40,115 nucleotides of DNA from Magnetococcales bacterium (GCA_015231305.1 JADGBW010000018.1:1-40115), one strand, 5' to 3'; counted from the first letter of the stretch, positions 1 to 10,498 are shown. The notes: generated by a model not told the origin, from the letters alone. Translations and numbers: made by a program.

Positions 1-151
1 AGCCATGCTAACCATTCATTTAGCTGTAACAATGTTTGTTATCAGTCTGGCTTATCTTGCTTCAATACTTCATAGCCATCGGGAGTATCTAAAGCTCCTT
101 GCTGAAGGTAAAGAGGTAGAAGAAGATGAGGTTAAGGATTTGAGTGTGTAG
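1..151 (+). CDS. C-terminal fragment of a membrane protein, probably CDP-diacylglycerol--serine O-phosphatidyltransferase (partial at window edge)
   Basis: Open frame from the window edge, ending ...MLTIHLAVTMFVISLAYLASILHSHREYLKLLAEGKEVEEDEVKDLSV* at 149-151; hydrophobic TM helix followed by a charged tail, directly upstream of leuA. PssA call is by resemblance and context only. Confidence 0.4.
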   Translation, partial: AMLTIHLAVTMFVISLAYLASILHSHREYLKLLAEGKEVEEDEVKDLSV

Positions 152-189
152 GGTTTTTAAATACAACACATAAAAGAGAAGGTATTAAA

Positions 190-1734
190 ATGACTGATAA
201 GATAATTATATTTGATACTACTCTGAGAGACGGTGAGCAATCTCCTGGTGCATCCATGAATGTGGATGAAAAACTACGCATAGCTCAACAGCTTGAACGC
301 TTGCAAGTTGATGTAATTGAGGCAGGTTTTCCCATCGCGTCCCCTGGTGATTTTGCTGCGGTAAAAGGTGTTGCAGCTAAGATAAAAAACTGTTCTGTGG
401 CAGGTCTATGCCGAGCGAGTTTTAAAGATATTGACCGAGCTTGGGAGGCTCTTAGCCAAGCTTGTGACCCAAGACTACATATATTTATAGCAACCAGCCC
501 CATACATATGCAGCACAAGCTCAATATGACACCAGACCAAGTGTTGGAGAGAGCAGTAGAAGCAGTTAAGTATGGAGCAAACAAGACCTCCAACATTGAA
601 TGGTCAGCAGAAGATGCTGGCCGTACTGATATGGATTTTCTCTGCCGTATTGTTGAGGCGGTAATTGCTGCTGGTGCTAAAACCATAAATATTCCCGATA
701 CAGTTGGCTACACTTTGCCAGATGAGTTTGGTGAGCGGATTAATATGCTTATGAACCGTGTTTCCAATATAGACCAAGCAACCATATCTGTGCATTGTCA
801 CAACGACTTAGGCCTTGCTGTTGCTAACTCGCTTTCAGCAATAAACAATGGGGCCAGACAGGTAGAGTGTACTATCAACGGTTTGGGAGAACGAGCCGGT
901 AACGCCTCTTTAGAAGAGGTGGTTATGTCTCTGCGTACTAGGCGAGACTTAATGCCTTATAAGTGTTCAGTTGATACCCGCGAAATCATAAATGCATCTC
1001 GACTGGTAGCCAATATTACTGGTATTGAAGTACAACTTAACAAAGCTATTGTAGGTGCTAATGCATTTGCCCATGAAGCAGGTATTCACCAAGATGGCGT
1101 GTTAAAAGAGGCCGCTACATACGAGATAATGACCCCAGAGTCTGTCGGTCTATCTGCCAACAGAATTGTTTTGGGTAAGCATTCTGGCAGACACGCCTTT
1201 AGAGACCGACTAGCAACACTTGGTTATCATTTAACAGATGATGAACTAAACCGGGCATTTAAGCGATTTAAAGATTTGGCTGATAAAAAACAAGATCTTT
1301 TTGATGCAGATTTGGCAGCTTTAGTTGAAGATGAAGTTATAAGGGCTACAGAATATTTTAAATTATTGCGCATTCATGTAGCTTCTGGCACTCAAGATAC
1401 TCCTGTTGCAGCAGTAGAGATGGAAATTAGGGGTGAGCACGTACAGGGTGCAGGTTGGGGGACGGGTACTGTTGATGCTGCGTTTAAGTCTATTGCAGCT
1501 ATTGTTCCTGAAGCCCAAGGGGTTACCCTAGACCTATACCGGGTAGAAGCCATAACAGGTGGCACAGATGCCCAAGCCAAGGTTGTGGTAAGGTTGACAA
1601 AAGAAGAAAATACATATCAAGGGTTGGGTGCTCACAACGATGTAGTTGAAGCTTCAGCACGAGCATATGTAAATGCACTTAACCGTTTGGTACAAATAGG
1701 AAACAAATTAGGTAAAAAACAAAAAGGTGTTTAA
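190..1734 (+). CDS. leuA: 2-isopropylmalate synthase
   Basis: 514 aa; FDTTLRDGEQSPGASM, HCHNDLGLAVANSL, GLGERAGNASLEE and C-terminal LeuA regulatory domain. Confidence 0.97.
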   Translation: MTDKIIIFDTTLRDGEQSPGASMNVDEKLRIAQQLERLQVDVIEAGFPIASPGDFAAVKGVAAKIKNCSVAGLCRASFKDIDRAWEALSQACDPRLHIFIATSPIHMQHKLNMTPDQVLERAVEAVKYGANKTSNIEWSAEDAGRTDMDFLCRIVEAVIAAGAKTINIPDTVGYTLPDEFGERINMLMNRVSNIDQATISVHCHNDLGLAVANSLSAINNGARQVECTINGLGERAGNASLEEVVMSLRTRRDLMPYKCSVDTREIINASRLVANITGIEVQLNKAIVGANAFAHEAGIHQDGVLKEAATYEIMTPESVGLSANRIVLGKHSGRHAFRDRLATLGYHLTDDELNRAFKRFKDLADKKQDLFDADLAALVEDEVIRATEYFKLLRIHVASGTQDTPVAAVEMEIRGEHVQGAGWGTGTVDAAFKSIAAIVPEAQGVTLDLYRVEAITGGTDAQAKVVVRLTKEENTYQGLGAHNDVVEASARAYVNALNRLVQIGNKLGKKQKGV

Positions 1735-1817
1735 TGTTATGACTAAGAAATAGCTATTTTTCCAATATTGCTAATTATATTTGGATAAATATCTATTTCA
1801 GTGTTTTTTAAAAAAGT

Positions 1818-1834
1818 TTGGCATGGCTTTTGTA
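1818..1834 (+). promoter_or_regulatory. Possible sigma-54 (-24/-12) promoter upstream of the fliX-like gene
   Basis: TTGGCATG-GCTT-TTGTA matches TTGGCACG-N4-TTGCA except at two positions; GG and GT elements are separated by exactly 10 nt. Confidence 0.4.
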
Positions 1835-1865
1835 CTATAGATTGCTAACACTAATTACATCATAA

Positions 1866-1895
1866 TTTTTTAAGGCCTGAGAGAACCTTAAAAAA
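1866..1895 (+). other. Stem-loop in the leader of the fliX-like gene
   Basis: TTTTTTAAGG (1866-1875) / CCTTAAAAAA (1886-1895), perfect 10-bp stem with 10-nt loop. Confidence 0.5.
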
Positions 1896-1927
1896 GTTCA
1901 ATGTTTTCATATCAAAGGAGTCTGTCC

Positions 1928-2389
1928 ATGACTATCCGCCGTATCGATAAGGCTGGTAAAACAAATTTAAGACCAGTGTCCACTGGTAATAAATCAACAT
2001 CAAAGGTTGGAGCTGGGGAAAATTTTGCCCAGCAACTGGCACATGTTGCCGGGGCTAATGGTGTAGAAACCGTCGAGGGGATTGCTCCCATCAAGGTTGT
2101 AAATGATGCAACTTCCCAAGGTTCTAAAAATGAACGCCGTGAGCAAATTGAGCAAACTGGCGAGCTTTTAGATACTCTTGAAGAGTTAGGGCAAAATTTA
2201 GATCCATCTATTTTAATAAAAGATGGAAATGATGATTTAGCCCGTCAAAAATTAAAAGAGACGAGAGATCAAGCACTTAGAACGCTTTCTGACACTCCAG
2301 CCCATAGTGAAGAGCGAGATCTTTTGCATAGAACTGCACTTCTTGCAACAGTGGAACTGGCAAAAAGTGAGCGAGGGGATTATAAGTAG
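1928..2389 (+). CDS. fliX: FliX-like flagellar assembly/regulatory protein
   Basis: C-terminal pattern NERREQIEQTGELLDTLEEL...LLATVELAKSERG resembles the FliX family; start chosen at 1928 because AAAGGAG (1914-1920) lies 7 nt upstream, rather than the track start at 1901. Confidence 0.55.
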   Translation: MTIRRIDKAGKTNLRPVSTGNKSTSKVGAGENFAQQLAHVAGANGVETVEGIAPIKVVNDATSQGSKNERREQIEQTGELLDTLEELGQNLDPSILIKDGNDDLARQKLKETRDQALRTLSDTPAHSEERDLLHRTALLATVELAKSERGDYK

Positions 2390-2443
2390 GGGGTTAAGTT
2401 TAACTCAGCTGCATTTTTGCGGCCCCTATAGAAGTAACCCTAA

Positions 2444-4258
2444 ATGTCACTGCAACATATACGTAACTTTTCAATTATTGCTCACATCGATCATGGTAAG
2501 AGTACTCTTGCTGACCGTTTGATCGAATTTACTGGCGCTCTGGAGTCAAGGGAGATGTCAGAGCAACTTCTCGATAGCATGGATATCGAGAAGGAGCGAG
2601 GTATAACTATCAAAGCTCAATCTGTACGCCTTAACTATAAGGCGAAAGATGGGCAGACTTATCTTCTCAATTTTATCGATACGCCAGGCCATGTAGACTT
2701 CTCGTATGAAGTCTCGCGGTCTTTGGCTGCCTGTGAGGGGGCACTACTGGTTGTAGATGCTGCCCAAGGTGTAGAGGCTCAGACTTTAGCCAATGTTTAT
2801 CTAGCATTAGATAATGATTTGGAAATTATCCCTGTATTAAATAAAATAGATTTACCATCTGCTGAACCCGAACGGGTTCGTACCCAGATTGAAGATGTTA
2901 TCGGTTTGGACGCAAGTGATGCCATAGAGGCATCGGCTAAATCTGGTATTGGTATTGAAGATATACTCGAAGCGGTAATCACCCGCATACCCCCACCAAC
3001 TGGCACAATCGATAAACCATTAAAAGCTCTAATAATTGACTCTTGGTATGATAATTATCTGGGAGTTGTAGCTTTAGCTCGTATTTACGATGGTTTGATG
3101 CGAGTTTCTGGAAGTGGCCCTAAAACCAAAAAAATTCGTTTTATGAGTTCAGGTCAAGATTATCCACTAGACAGAATCGGTGCTTTTACTCCTCAGATGA
3201 CCAATAGAGAGACCCTTAGTGCTGGCGAGGTAGGGTTTATTATAGCTGGGGTTAAAGAGCTGTCACAAGCAAGAGTAGGGGATACTATTACTGAATCAGT
3301 CCGGCCTGCCGAGGATAAGCTGGATGGTTTTAAAGATGTCCAACCCATGGTGTTTGCCGGGCTATACCCTGTAATTTCTGCTGAATATGAAAATTTAAAA
3401 GACGCTTTGGAAAAACTATCCTTAAACGATGCTGCTATTACTTACGATGCTGAGACATCTCCAGCTTTGGGATTTGGTTATCGTTGTGGGTTTTTAGGTA
3501 TGTTGCACATGGAAATTGTGCAAGAACGATTGGAGAGAGAGTTTAACCTAGACTTGGTTGTTACGGCTCCCACAGTGGTTTATCAGGTCACAAAAACCAA
3601 TGGTGAAAAAATTGATGTACATAACCCATCCAATTTACCAGCTCAGGTTGAGATAGCAGCAATTGATGAGCCTTATATTTTAGTTTCAATTATGGTTCCG
3701 GCTGAACATATGGGGCCAATAATGACCTTGTGCACTGAACGCCGAGGTGTACAAAAAGATATGAACTATATTTCTGACTCAAGGGTTATGGTTAAATATG
3801 AGATACCTATGAGTGAAGTAGTTATGGACTTTTATGATCGTTTAAAGTCTATATCACGAGGGTACGCTTCACTTGATTATGAGTTGCTCGATTATAGAGC
3901 TGGCAATTTAGTAAAACTAGACCTACTTATTAACGGAGAGCCTGTTGATGCTCTTTCGATAATTGTTCACAAAGAAAAAGCCCAGATACGGGGTCGTGAC
4001 CTTGCCAAAAAAATGAGAGAAATTATTCATAGGCAGATGTTTGAGATAGCTATACAAGCAGCTATTGGTTCAAAAATTGTTGCCCGTGAGACCATCAGTG
4101 CCATGCGTAAAAATGTTACAGCAAAATGTTATGGTGGTGATATTTCTCGTAAAAGAAAATTGTTGGAGAAACAAAAAGCTGGTAAAAAAAGGATGAAGCA
4201 GGTTGGTAGGGTAGAAATCCCCCAAGAGGCTTTTTTAGCTGTGTTAAAAGTAGATTGA
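2444..4258 (+). CDS. lepA: Elongation factor 4 (LepA)
   Basis: 604 aa; [49 protein letters not shown]-terminal [30 protein letters not shown]. Confidence 0.98.
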   Translation: MSLQHIRNFSIIAHIDHGKSTLADRLIEFTGALESREMSEQLLDSMDIEKERGITIKAQSVRLNYKAKDGQTYLLNFIDTPGHVDFSYEVSRSLAACEGALLVVDAAQGVEAQTLANVYLALDNDLEIIPVLNKIDLPSAEPERVRTQIEDVIGLDASDAIEASAKSGIGIEDILEAVITRIPPPTGTIDKPLKALIIDSWYDNYLGVVALARIYDGLMRVSGSGPKTKKIRFMSSGQDYPLDRIGAFTPQMTNRETLSAGEVGFIIAGVKELSQARVGDTITESVRPAEDKLDGFKDVQPMVFAGLYPVISAEYENLKDALEKLSLNDAAITYDAETSPALGFGYRCGFLGMLHMEIVQERLEREFNLDLVVTAPTVVYQVTKTNGEKIDVHNPSNLPAQVEIAAIDEPYILVSIMVPAEHMGPIMTLCTERRGVQKDMNYISDSRVMVKYEIPMSEVVMDFYDRLKSISRGYASLDYELLDYRAGNLVKLDLLINGEPVDALSIIVHKEKAQIRGRDLAKKMREIIHRQMFEIAIQAAIGSKIVARETISAMRKNVTAKCYGGDISRKRKLLEKQKAGKKRMKQVGRVEIPQEAFLAVLKVD

Positions 4259-4272
4259 GGTAGATAACAAAG

Positions 4273-5223
4273 ATGGATGTAAACCTCCAAGCGGATCAAA
4301 AAAAAAATAAAGATGGCAATGGAGAGGAAAGCTCAGAGGATTCAAAGCCCAGCAAAGTTTCAAACAAACACTATTGGTGGGGGGGGCTGTTTTTACTTTT
4401 CGGTCTATATATTCTCGGTTCATATGTTTCTTCTGGTCCATCTATAGATAATGAAGAGGCAGGTAGCTTAGGGCCACCAATAGCACTTGTTTTAATTGGT
4501 GTTGGTGGTTATTTCTTGTTTTTTGGCAGACAATTTTTTGCTAAAGAGAGTGAAACTGTAGAATATTTTGAGGCAATTGCCATGGCTGTTGGTATTGCTT
4601 TAACTGTTCGGGCTTTTATTGTAGAACCTTTTAAAATTCCTTCTGGCTCTATGATTCCAACTCTTTTAGTTGGTGATTACCTTTTTGTTAGTAAGTCTGC
4701 ATACGGTTTTCGTCTGCCATTTACCCAAAGTAGAGTTTTAATGGGAAATGGGCCTGATAGGGGTGATGTAGCAGTTTTTGAATACCCCAGAGACCCTGAC
4801 AAAGATTATATTAAACGTATTGTCGGTCTACCTGGAGACCGTATAGTTTACCGTAGTAAAAGGTTGTATATAAATGGAAAACCCATAGAATATCAGGCTA
4901 TGGGTTCTTATGAATATCTGACTGTTCAAGGTATGGCAAAAAATGTAGCTCTTTTTACAGAAAAATTGGAGAATGCTCCTCACCCAATTTTAGTTCAGTC
5001 TGACTATTTCATGGATGGCTACACAGATCAACTCGTTCCAAAAGACCATTATTTTGTAATGGGTGACAACCGAGATAACAGTAATGATAGTAGAGCTTGG
5101 GGTTTTGTTCCATCCCATAGGTTGGTTGGCAAAGCACTGCGTATTTTTTGGTCATGGGACAACCATACTCAAGGCATGTTTGATGGAGTCCGTTGGGATC
5201 GTCTCTGGACACCAGTAGAGTAG
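4273..5223 (+). CDS. lepB: Signal peptidase I
   Basis: FKIPSGSMIPTLLVGD, DKDYIKRIVGLPGD, MGDNRDNSNDSRAWGFVP motifs; adjacent to lepA. Confidence 0.95.
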   Translation: MDVNLQADQKKNKDGNGEESSEDSKPSKVSNKHYWWGGLFLLFGLYILGSYVSSGPSIDNEEAGSLGPPIALVLIGVGGYFLFFGRQFFAKESETVEYFEAIAMAVGIALTVRAFIVEPFKIPSGSMIPTLLVGDYLFVSKSAYGFRLPFTQSRVLMGNGPDRGDVAVFEYPRDPDKDYIKRIVGLPGDRIVYRSKRLYINGKPIEYQAMGSYEYLTVQGMAKNVALFTEKLENAPHPILVQSDYFMDGYTDQLVPKDHYFVMGDNRDNSNDSRAWGFVPSHRLVGKALRIFWSWDNHTQGMFDGVRWDRLWTPVE

Positions 5224-5239
5224 TGGTCTTGTTTAACAC

Positions 5240-5626
5240 ATGAAGGTAATAATGAAAAATCGTCAAGCTGGCGGCTCTTTGATTAAACTTATGCTAATTA
5301 TAACTCTTTTTGGTGCTGTAGTTACAGTTGCCTTACGAGTTGTGCCTGGTGTCTATAACTATTATATACTAAAAGATTTAGCCGACCGGGTTGTTGGTGA
5401 TTATGCTCAACTAGATTTAGCCGAGGTTAATAAGCGGGTTAAGTTTGAGTTGCACCGCACACACATTAATATTGACAATGAGACATTTGAAATTATCCAG
5501 ACAGGGCAGGGGTTTAGGGTGTATATTGACTATCAAATCCCCATGGATTTTATGCTTGGAAGCTATGAAATAGTTTTGGATGGGTATGAGTATTTAACTC
5601 TTAGTTATGAAGCTGAGAGTTTGTAA
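5240..5626 (+). CDS. DUF4845 family membrane-anchored protein
   Basis: N-terminal TM segment; position between lepB and rnc matches the DUF4845 gene context known from gamma/betaproteobacteria. Confidence 0.65.
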   Translation: MKVIMKNRQAGGSLIKLMLIITLFGAVVTVALRVVPGVYNYYILKDLADRVVGDYAQLDLAEVNKRVKFELHRTHINIDNETFEIIQTGQGFRVYIDYQIPMDFMLGSYEIVLDGYEYLTLSYEAESL

Positions 5627-5630
5627 GTCT

Positions 5631-6443
5631 ATGAATTCCGACGATATTTTAACCACAGATAACAATGAAAACCAAAAAGAACAACTATATACAATTATAT
5701 CTGATGCTGATCTACTAGACCTACAAGATCGCCTTGGTTATACATTTAAAAATAGTGACTTGTTATATCAAGCATTAACTCACCGCTCTACCCCAGCAGA
5801 TCAACATACCAAAACTGGTAACCTTGCAATATGGCATAACGAACGGTTGGAATTTTTAGGTGATGCAGTTTTGGAGTTGGTCATATCAACTAAATTATAT
5901 CAGCTATACCCCGATGCGGCGGAAGGTGCGCTATCACATTGGCGTTCCTCTGTTGTAAACACTCGTTCTTTAAGTATATTAGCAACTAAAATAAACCTTG
6001 GTTCATGCTTGATGATGGGAAGAGGAGAGGATTTAAGCGGGGGTAGAAAGAAGGTATCTATTCTTGGTGATAGTTTTGAAGCTATTTTGGGAGCACTTTT
6101 CCTAGATGGTGGCCTGTCAGTTGTGGAAGATCTTCTTAACCGTTTGATTGGAGATAAGATAGATAAATTACAGGCTGTAGAGCAATATAAAGATTATAAA
6201 TCACTGCTACAAGAGCAGTTGCAAAGTGTTGGTCGCGCTCTCCCTAGTTACAAGGTTACAGCAGTTGTTGGTCCTCCTCACCAACGTGTATTTGAGGTTT
6301 CATGCCTATTAGAAAATGATTTAGTTGCTGGTATTGGCTCGGGTCATTCTAAACGGTATGCCGAACAGTTGGCTGCAAAAAGTGTGGTTGAACAGTTTTT
6401 AGAAATTGCAGACCCAACAATAGGAGATAAATTAGGTGAGTAA
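5631..6443 (+). CDS. rnc: Ribonuclease III
   Basis: NERLEFLGDAVLELVIS signature, C-terminal dsRBD. Start at 5631 (MNSDDIL) preferred because the track start (5607) overlaps the upstream gene. Confidence 0.95.
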   Translation: MNSDDILTTDNNENQKEQLYTIISDADLLDLQDRLGYTFKNSDLLYQALTHRSTPADQHTKTGNLAIWHNERLEFLGDAVLELVISTKLYQLYPDAAEGALSHWRSSVVNTRSLSILATKINLGSCLMMGRGEDLSGGRKKVSILGDSFEAILGALFLDGGLSVVEDLLNRLIGDKIDKLQAVEQYKDYKSLLQEQLQSVGRALPSYKVTAVVGPPHQRVFEVSCLLENDLVAGIGSGHSKRYAEQLAAKSVVEQFLEIADPTIGDKLGE

Positions 6444-7458
6444 GCAACCGAACAAAACAAAAGATCAACACAAAAATTTCAAGTCTGGGTATATAGCTAT
6501 TGCTGGGCGACCAAATAGCGGTAAGTCTACATTTTTAAACCGGGTATTAGGTAGAAAAGTTGCTATTGTTACTCATAAAGCTCAAACTACCCGTTCTAAA
6601 ATTTTAGGTGTTTATCACTCTTCGCAATGTCAGATGGTTTTTCTCGATACCCCAGGTATTCACGATCCTGGTAACTCATATTTAAATACAGCAATGGTGC
6701 AGACAGCATTTGATGCCTGTATGGATGTTGATTTAATATTATATTTTGTGGATCTACCGGGAAGTATCACAGATGAAGATTGGGGCAATATTGCTAAACT
6801 ACCCTATAAATCAACACCAATATTTCTTGTTATCAATAAGGTAGATAAAATTGCTAAACCAAAATTAATGCCTATTCTCCGGGAGTTAGGAGAGGGTAGA
6901 GATGGAATTGTCTTTAAGGAGTTGGTTCCTATATCTGCGCTTCATGGTGAAAATGTAGATAGGGTATTGCAATTGATTCCAGATTATTTAGCAGTGGGGC
7001 CTAAATATTTCCCTGATGATCAAATTACCGACCAGCCAGAGTCATTTCTAGCAGCTGAGCTAATACGTGAGAAGCTGTTTTCATTTTTACAGCAAGAGCT
7101 ACCATACTCTTTGGCTGTAAGGGTTGACTCTTTTTCAAAACGTGAAACAGATAAAGGTGCAGGTAAAAAACAGAAACAACCCAATAAACAAAATAACCCA
7201 AACCAAGCAATATGGGATATGGGGGCTACAATCATTGTCGATAGAGACTCACAAAAAGGTATTGTTATTGGCAAAGGTGGTACAGTTTTAAAAAGAGTTG
7301 GCACTGCTGTTCGCAAAGAGTTAGAAGAGCAACTTGGTATAAAACTTTATTTAAAGCTATGGGTAAAGGTAAACAAAGATTGGAGTAATAACGCCACTAT
7401 GTTGCGATCTTTTGGGTATCCTGACGGTTTAGGTAGCGAAAGTGACAATGAGCAGTAA
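6436..7458 (+). CDS. era: GTPase Era
   Basis: GYIAIAGRPNSGKSTFLNRVLG, DTPGIHDP, NKVDKI, C-terminal KH domain (IVIGKGGTVLKRVG). Confidence 0.96.
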   Translation: MSKQPNKTKDQHKNFKSGYIAIAGRPNSGKSTFLNRVLGRKVAIVTHKAQTTRSKILGVYHSSQCQMVFLDTPGIHDPGNSYLNTAMVQTAFDACMDVDLILYFVDLPGSITDEDWGNIAKLPYKSTPIFLVINKVDKIAKPKLMPILRELGEGRDGIVFKELVPISALHGENVDRVLQLIPDYLAVGPKYFPDDQITDQPESFLAAELIREKLFSFLQQELPYSLAVRVDSFSKRETDKGAGKKQKQPNKQNNPNQAIWDMGATIIVDRDSQKGIVIGKGGTVLKRVGTAVRKELEEQLGIKLYLKLWVKVNKDWSNNATMLRSFGYPDGLGSESDNEQ

Positions 7459-7489
7459 GTTATTAAAGTAGGAGGGGTATTTAAAAGCG

Positions 7490-8284
7490 GTGCTGGTTAA
7501 GGATGAAGCATTGGTTCTTAGGCGAACTCCATTTCAAGAAAGCTCTTTGGTTATCCATTTTTTAACTAAAAACAATGGTTTGCTAAGTGTAATGGCACGG
7601 GGAATCCGCAAGAGTGGTCGTAAAGGTAGTGACCGCCGGGGTGCTTTAGCTGGGTTTCATACTGTAAATTTAGAAAGTCGCTCTCGATCATTAGTAGCAA
7701 TGGGAACATTGACTAATGTTGAGATTACCAAAGCCAGACGCACCATTCCATCATCAGCAGCAGCTTTGTCAGCAGCTCAGCTCTATTTGGAGGTGGCATA
7801 CCGTTTTAGTGTAGCAGGTGATGCTCGCCCGGACATCATGCATACCATAGAAACATCTCTAGATTTACTAGATGCTGGGGCAGATCCACTGGAACTTCTA
7901 GCACTGTCACTTGGAGTTTTAATTAGTGGTGTAGGTTATGGCTGGCAAGCCTTTGAATGTGCTGGATGTCGAGGGGTTAGACAGTTGACCTTTTTTTCAA
8001 TTCGTCGTGGGCAGGTGGTTTGCCAACCCTGTGGTCAGCCTTATACAGAACGGTTGGTTCCTATTACTAATAATATTCTCAAAATTATGCAAAAGCTGGC
8101 GTGGCCCCCACCTTTTGGTCTATTATGTGTTGCTGAACAAGCAATTATCTACCGTATTGCCATATCTTCTTTGGTAAAAGCAGGTGGAAAAATGTTAATG
8201 ACTGACCAGCCATTTAGGGCTGTAGTTGGACACGATCTCTTCACAAAAGAGGGTTATACCCCTACAGATATAAGGTTGTCTTAA
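7490..8284 (+). CDS. recO: DNA repair protein RecO
   Basis: OB-fold start [40 protein letters not shown]; downstream of era; CxxC pairs. Confidence 0.92.
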   Translation: MLVKDEALVLRRTPFQESSLVIHFLTKNNGLLSVMARGIRKSGRKGSDRRGALAGFHTVNLESRSRSLVAMGTLTNVEITKARRTIPSSAAALSAAQLYLEVAYRFSVAGDARPDIMHTIETSLDLLDAGADPLELLALSLGVLISGVGYGWQAFECAGCRGVRQLTFFSIRRGQVVCQPCGQPYTERLVPITNNILKIMQKLAWPPPFGLLCVAEQAIIYRIAISSLVKAGGKMLMTDQPFRAVVGHDLFTKEGYTPTDIRLS

Positions 8285-8286
8285 AG

Positions 8287-8460
8287 ATGATAGATAAAGA
8301 GTTGTTAGAGATTTTAGTTTGCCCTCAATGCAAGGGTAGTTTGGAATATGACTCCCAAGCGTCTGAGTTAATTTGTCGGGTTGACCGTTTAGCTTTTGCT
8401 ATTCGTGATGATATACCAGTTATGTTGGTAGATGATGCAAGAGAGATAGAAGCAGCGTAA
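8287..8460 (+). CDS. Trm112 family small zinc-ribbon protein
   Basis: 57 aa ORF absent from the supplied track (below its length cutoff): [57 protein letters not shown]; CPxCKGxL and [11 protein letters not shown] signature. Confidence 0.88.
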   Translation: MIDKELLEILVCPQCKGSLEYDSQASELICRVDRLAFAIRDDIPVMLVDDAREIEAA

Positions 8461-8602
8461 AATTAAGTTGCTATTAAATTATTGAATACAATTTAAAGCT
8501 GGGATAATTATCTACTTAGGGCTTTATAAAAAGCTATAAGGTTGCTTTTATATGACTGATTACTACTGATATCTAAGAAAAAAGAGGACAAAGTAAATTA
8601 AA

Positions 8603-8638
8603 AAAAGGCAGTTGGATATTTTTTTCCAACTGCCTTTT
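8603..8638. terminator. Bidirectional intrinsic terminator
   Basis: AAAAGGCAGTTGGA (8603-8616) / TCCAACTGCCTTTT (8625-8638), perfect 14-bp stem between convergent genes. Confidence 0.9.
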
Positions 8639-8648
8639 CTTTAATATT

Positions 8649-10121
8649 TTAGACTTCAATTTTTGGCAAATTGTTGATCTTATCTAGTAGTTTCTCAGTT
8701 GGCATTTTTAAAGGTAACAGTTTTTTACCAATTTTGGTAAACATTCCAATAGCAAACTGCCTTCCACTAAATACTATATGGTGATTTTCTATTTTTGCTA
8801 CATCCATCCAGATACAATCATCAGGGCTTAAAGGATTGTGGGCAACTAGAAACTGAGTATCTGATGATAGCCCCAATGTCTTTTTAAACCTTTTTACGTC
8901 ACCCCTTACATAACCTGCCGGATAGTTTGATCTTTGAAGTCTGTTCCATAGTAACTCACGAGCTAAACCAGGATATTGATGAGTATTGATTAGTAGCTCT
9001 CTTGTTGCTTTAGCCTTAGGAGGTGCTGCATGACATGCAATAAAGTTTTTTGAAATTGCTATTAATGGCAAGGAGTCATAAAAAATATCCAACTGTTCTT
9101 TGTAAGCTTGTCCCCTTGCTTTTAGAATTGCCTTTTCCCAAAGAATTCCCTGTGGAACACCAGCTTTACGTACATCTGGTGAAAAACTATCGTGATTACC
9201 ACGAATATAAAAAAACTGTTTAGGAAATTTGAGCTTCAGTTTGCAAATGATATCCATCATGAGGATTGAAGATTCAAATTTATCCATCTCTCCGTCTATT
9301 TCTGAGTGAACCGCATCTCCTAGTACAACCATATAGGCTTCATGATCTTTCATGGCATCTAAAAAAGAGTTTTCACTTAGAATTTTTATCAGATTATCTA
9401 CCTGACCATGAAGATCACCAACTATAATGGGTATCATATTTCCAGGTAATTCTAAAAGACCACCAGGCATTTTTCGGCTGTCTTTTGGTCGGTATTCTTC
9501 ATGTTTTAAAATTTTGTTTACTTTTTTTAATGTTTCAAAAGCTTGGGAGTGGGAGAGGGGTTCAATATTTCCGCCATAGATATCTATTAAATAGCGTAAT
9601 TTATTAATTTTCCAGTTTTTTACCCGGCTTATCTCCCGGGGTTTGCTTAATGCCGAAAGGATAGTACCATTATCTGTATTTAGGTCTTTAAAAATAAGGG
9701 CATTGCCTATATGTGCGATGGTAACATGGCGGTCGCCAACCCGTTTTTTAAAATCGAAAATATTGTTTTGCTCTTCATTACCTTTGCCTATTACAATTGT
9801 ATCGCCTTGTTTTAGCTGAAGAAAGCCGGAAATACGGTTGTAAAATTTACTAGGATCAAAAATAATAAAGCAGTCAATTGTTTTGCCGCCATCACTATCT
9901 GTAATAATTTCACTGTTGGGGTATATATGAAGTTTGTAGCCGTCTTTACCACCAAGTAACAGTTGAATAGGATGTTCAGTGTTTATAACTCGTACTTCAT
10001 GGCCACGTAAAACCTTCTCCAAGTCCAGTTCAACCTCTTCTATAACTTTCTTAGAAGGGTTTATCATCTCCTTTAACTTTTGAAAAAAAGATGGTTTAGG
10101 GTGGGTGAGAGAGTCAATCAT
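8649..10121 (-). CDS. FHA-like domain fused to a PPP-family (calcineurin-like) phosphoesterase
   Basis: FHA-like RVGDRHVTIAHIGNALIFKDLNTDNGTIL; PPP motifs PIIVGDLHGQ, VVLGDAVHSE, YIRGNHDS, ACHAAP, VAHNPLSP. Confidence 0.82.
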   Translation of the reverse strand: MIDSLTHPKPSFFQKLKEMINPSKKVIEEVELDLEKVLRGHEVRVINTEHPIQLLLGGKDGYKLHIYPNSEIITDSDGGKTIDCFIIFDPSKFYNRISGFLQLKQGDTIVIGKGNEEQNNIFDFKKRVGDRHVTIAHIGNALIFKDLNTDNGTILSALSKPREISRVKNWKINKLRYLIDIYGGNIEPLSHSQAFETLKKVNKILKHEEYRPKDSRKMPGGLLELPGNMIPIIVGDLHGQVDNLIKILSENSFLDAMKDHEAYMVVLGDAVHSEIDGEMDKFESSILMMDIICKLKLKFPKQFFYIRGNHDSFSPDVRKAGVPQGILWEKAILKARGQAYKEQLDIFYDSLPLIAISKNFIACHAAPPKAKATRELLINTHQYPGLARELLWNRLQRSNYPAGYVRGDVKRFKKTLGLSSDTQFLVAHNPLSPDDCIWMDVAKIENHHIVFSGRQFAIGMFTKIGKKLLPLKMPTEKLLDKINNLPKIEV

Positions 10122-10329
10122 TAAGGCTGTTCACTTATTTTGAAAAATATGTATATGTTTCCCTACTACAATTTGCATAAACTATAAAATCTTTTACTCA
10201 GTCACTCATTGTAACACAAATTGGCTATTTAATAAACGTGGCAACTATAATTTTTTTTATTCATTTATCAGTATTCCCTATGGTTTCTTAATTAAGTCTA
10301 CAATTTTTGCTGTGTTAACAAATAAATTG

Positions 10330-10338
10330 TGATATAAT
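10330..10338 (+). promoter_or_regulatory. Extended -10 promoter element for the FIST-PP2C gene
   Basis: TGATATAAT = TGn-TATAAT, about 160 nt upstream of the start at 10499; no convincing -35 at standard spacing. Confidence 0.4.
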
Positions 10339-10498
10339 TCAATTAGTTTAAATCTTAATAAATAATAATATAAGCTAATAATTTTGAATTTATTTATTAA
10401 AGGCAAATCACTTATTTCGAGATAAACATCGATACACCTTTTTAAAAGTAAAAAAATACATTTTAGTAGGTAAAATTAAATAATTTTGAGGACTATTT

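Noticed and set aside
285-801. Minus-strand ORFs inside leuA (133 and 65 aa)
   Set aside because: Fully antisense to a clearly conserved gene, with no recognisable domain or start signal.
1748-1759. AAATAGCTATTT palindrome after leuA considered as a terminator
   Set aside because: No loop between the arms and no GC-rich stem; too weak for an intrinsic terminator.
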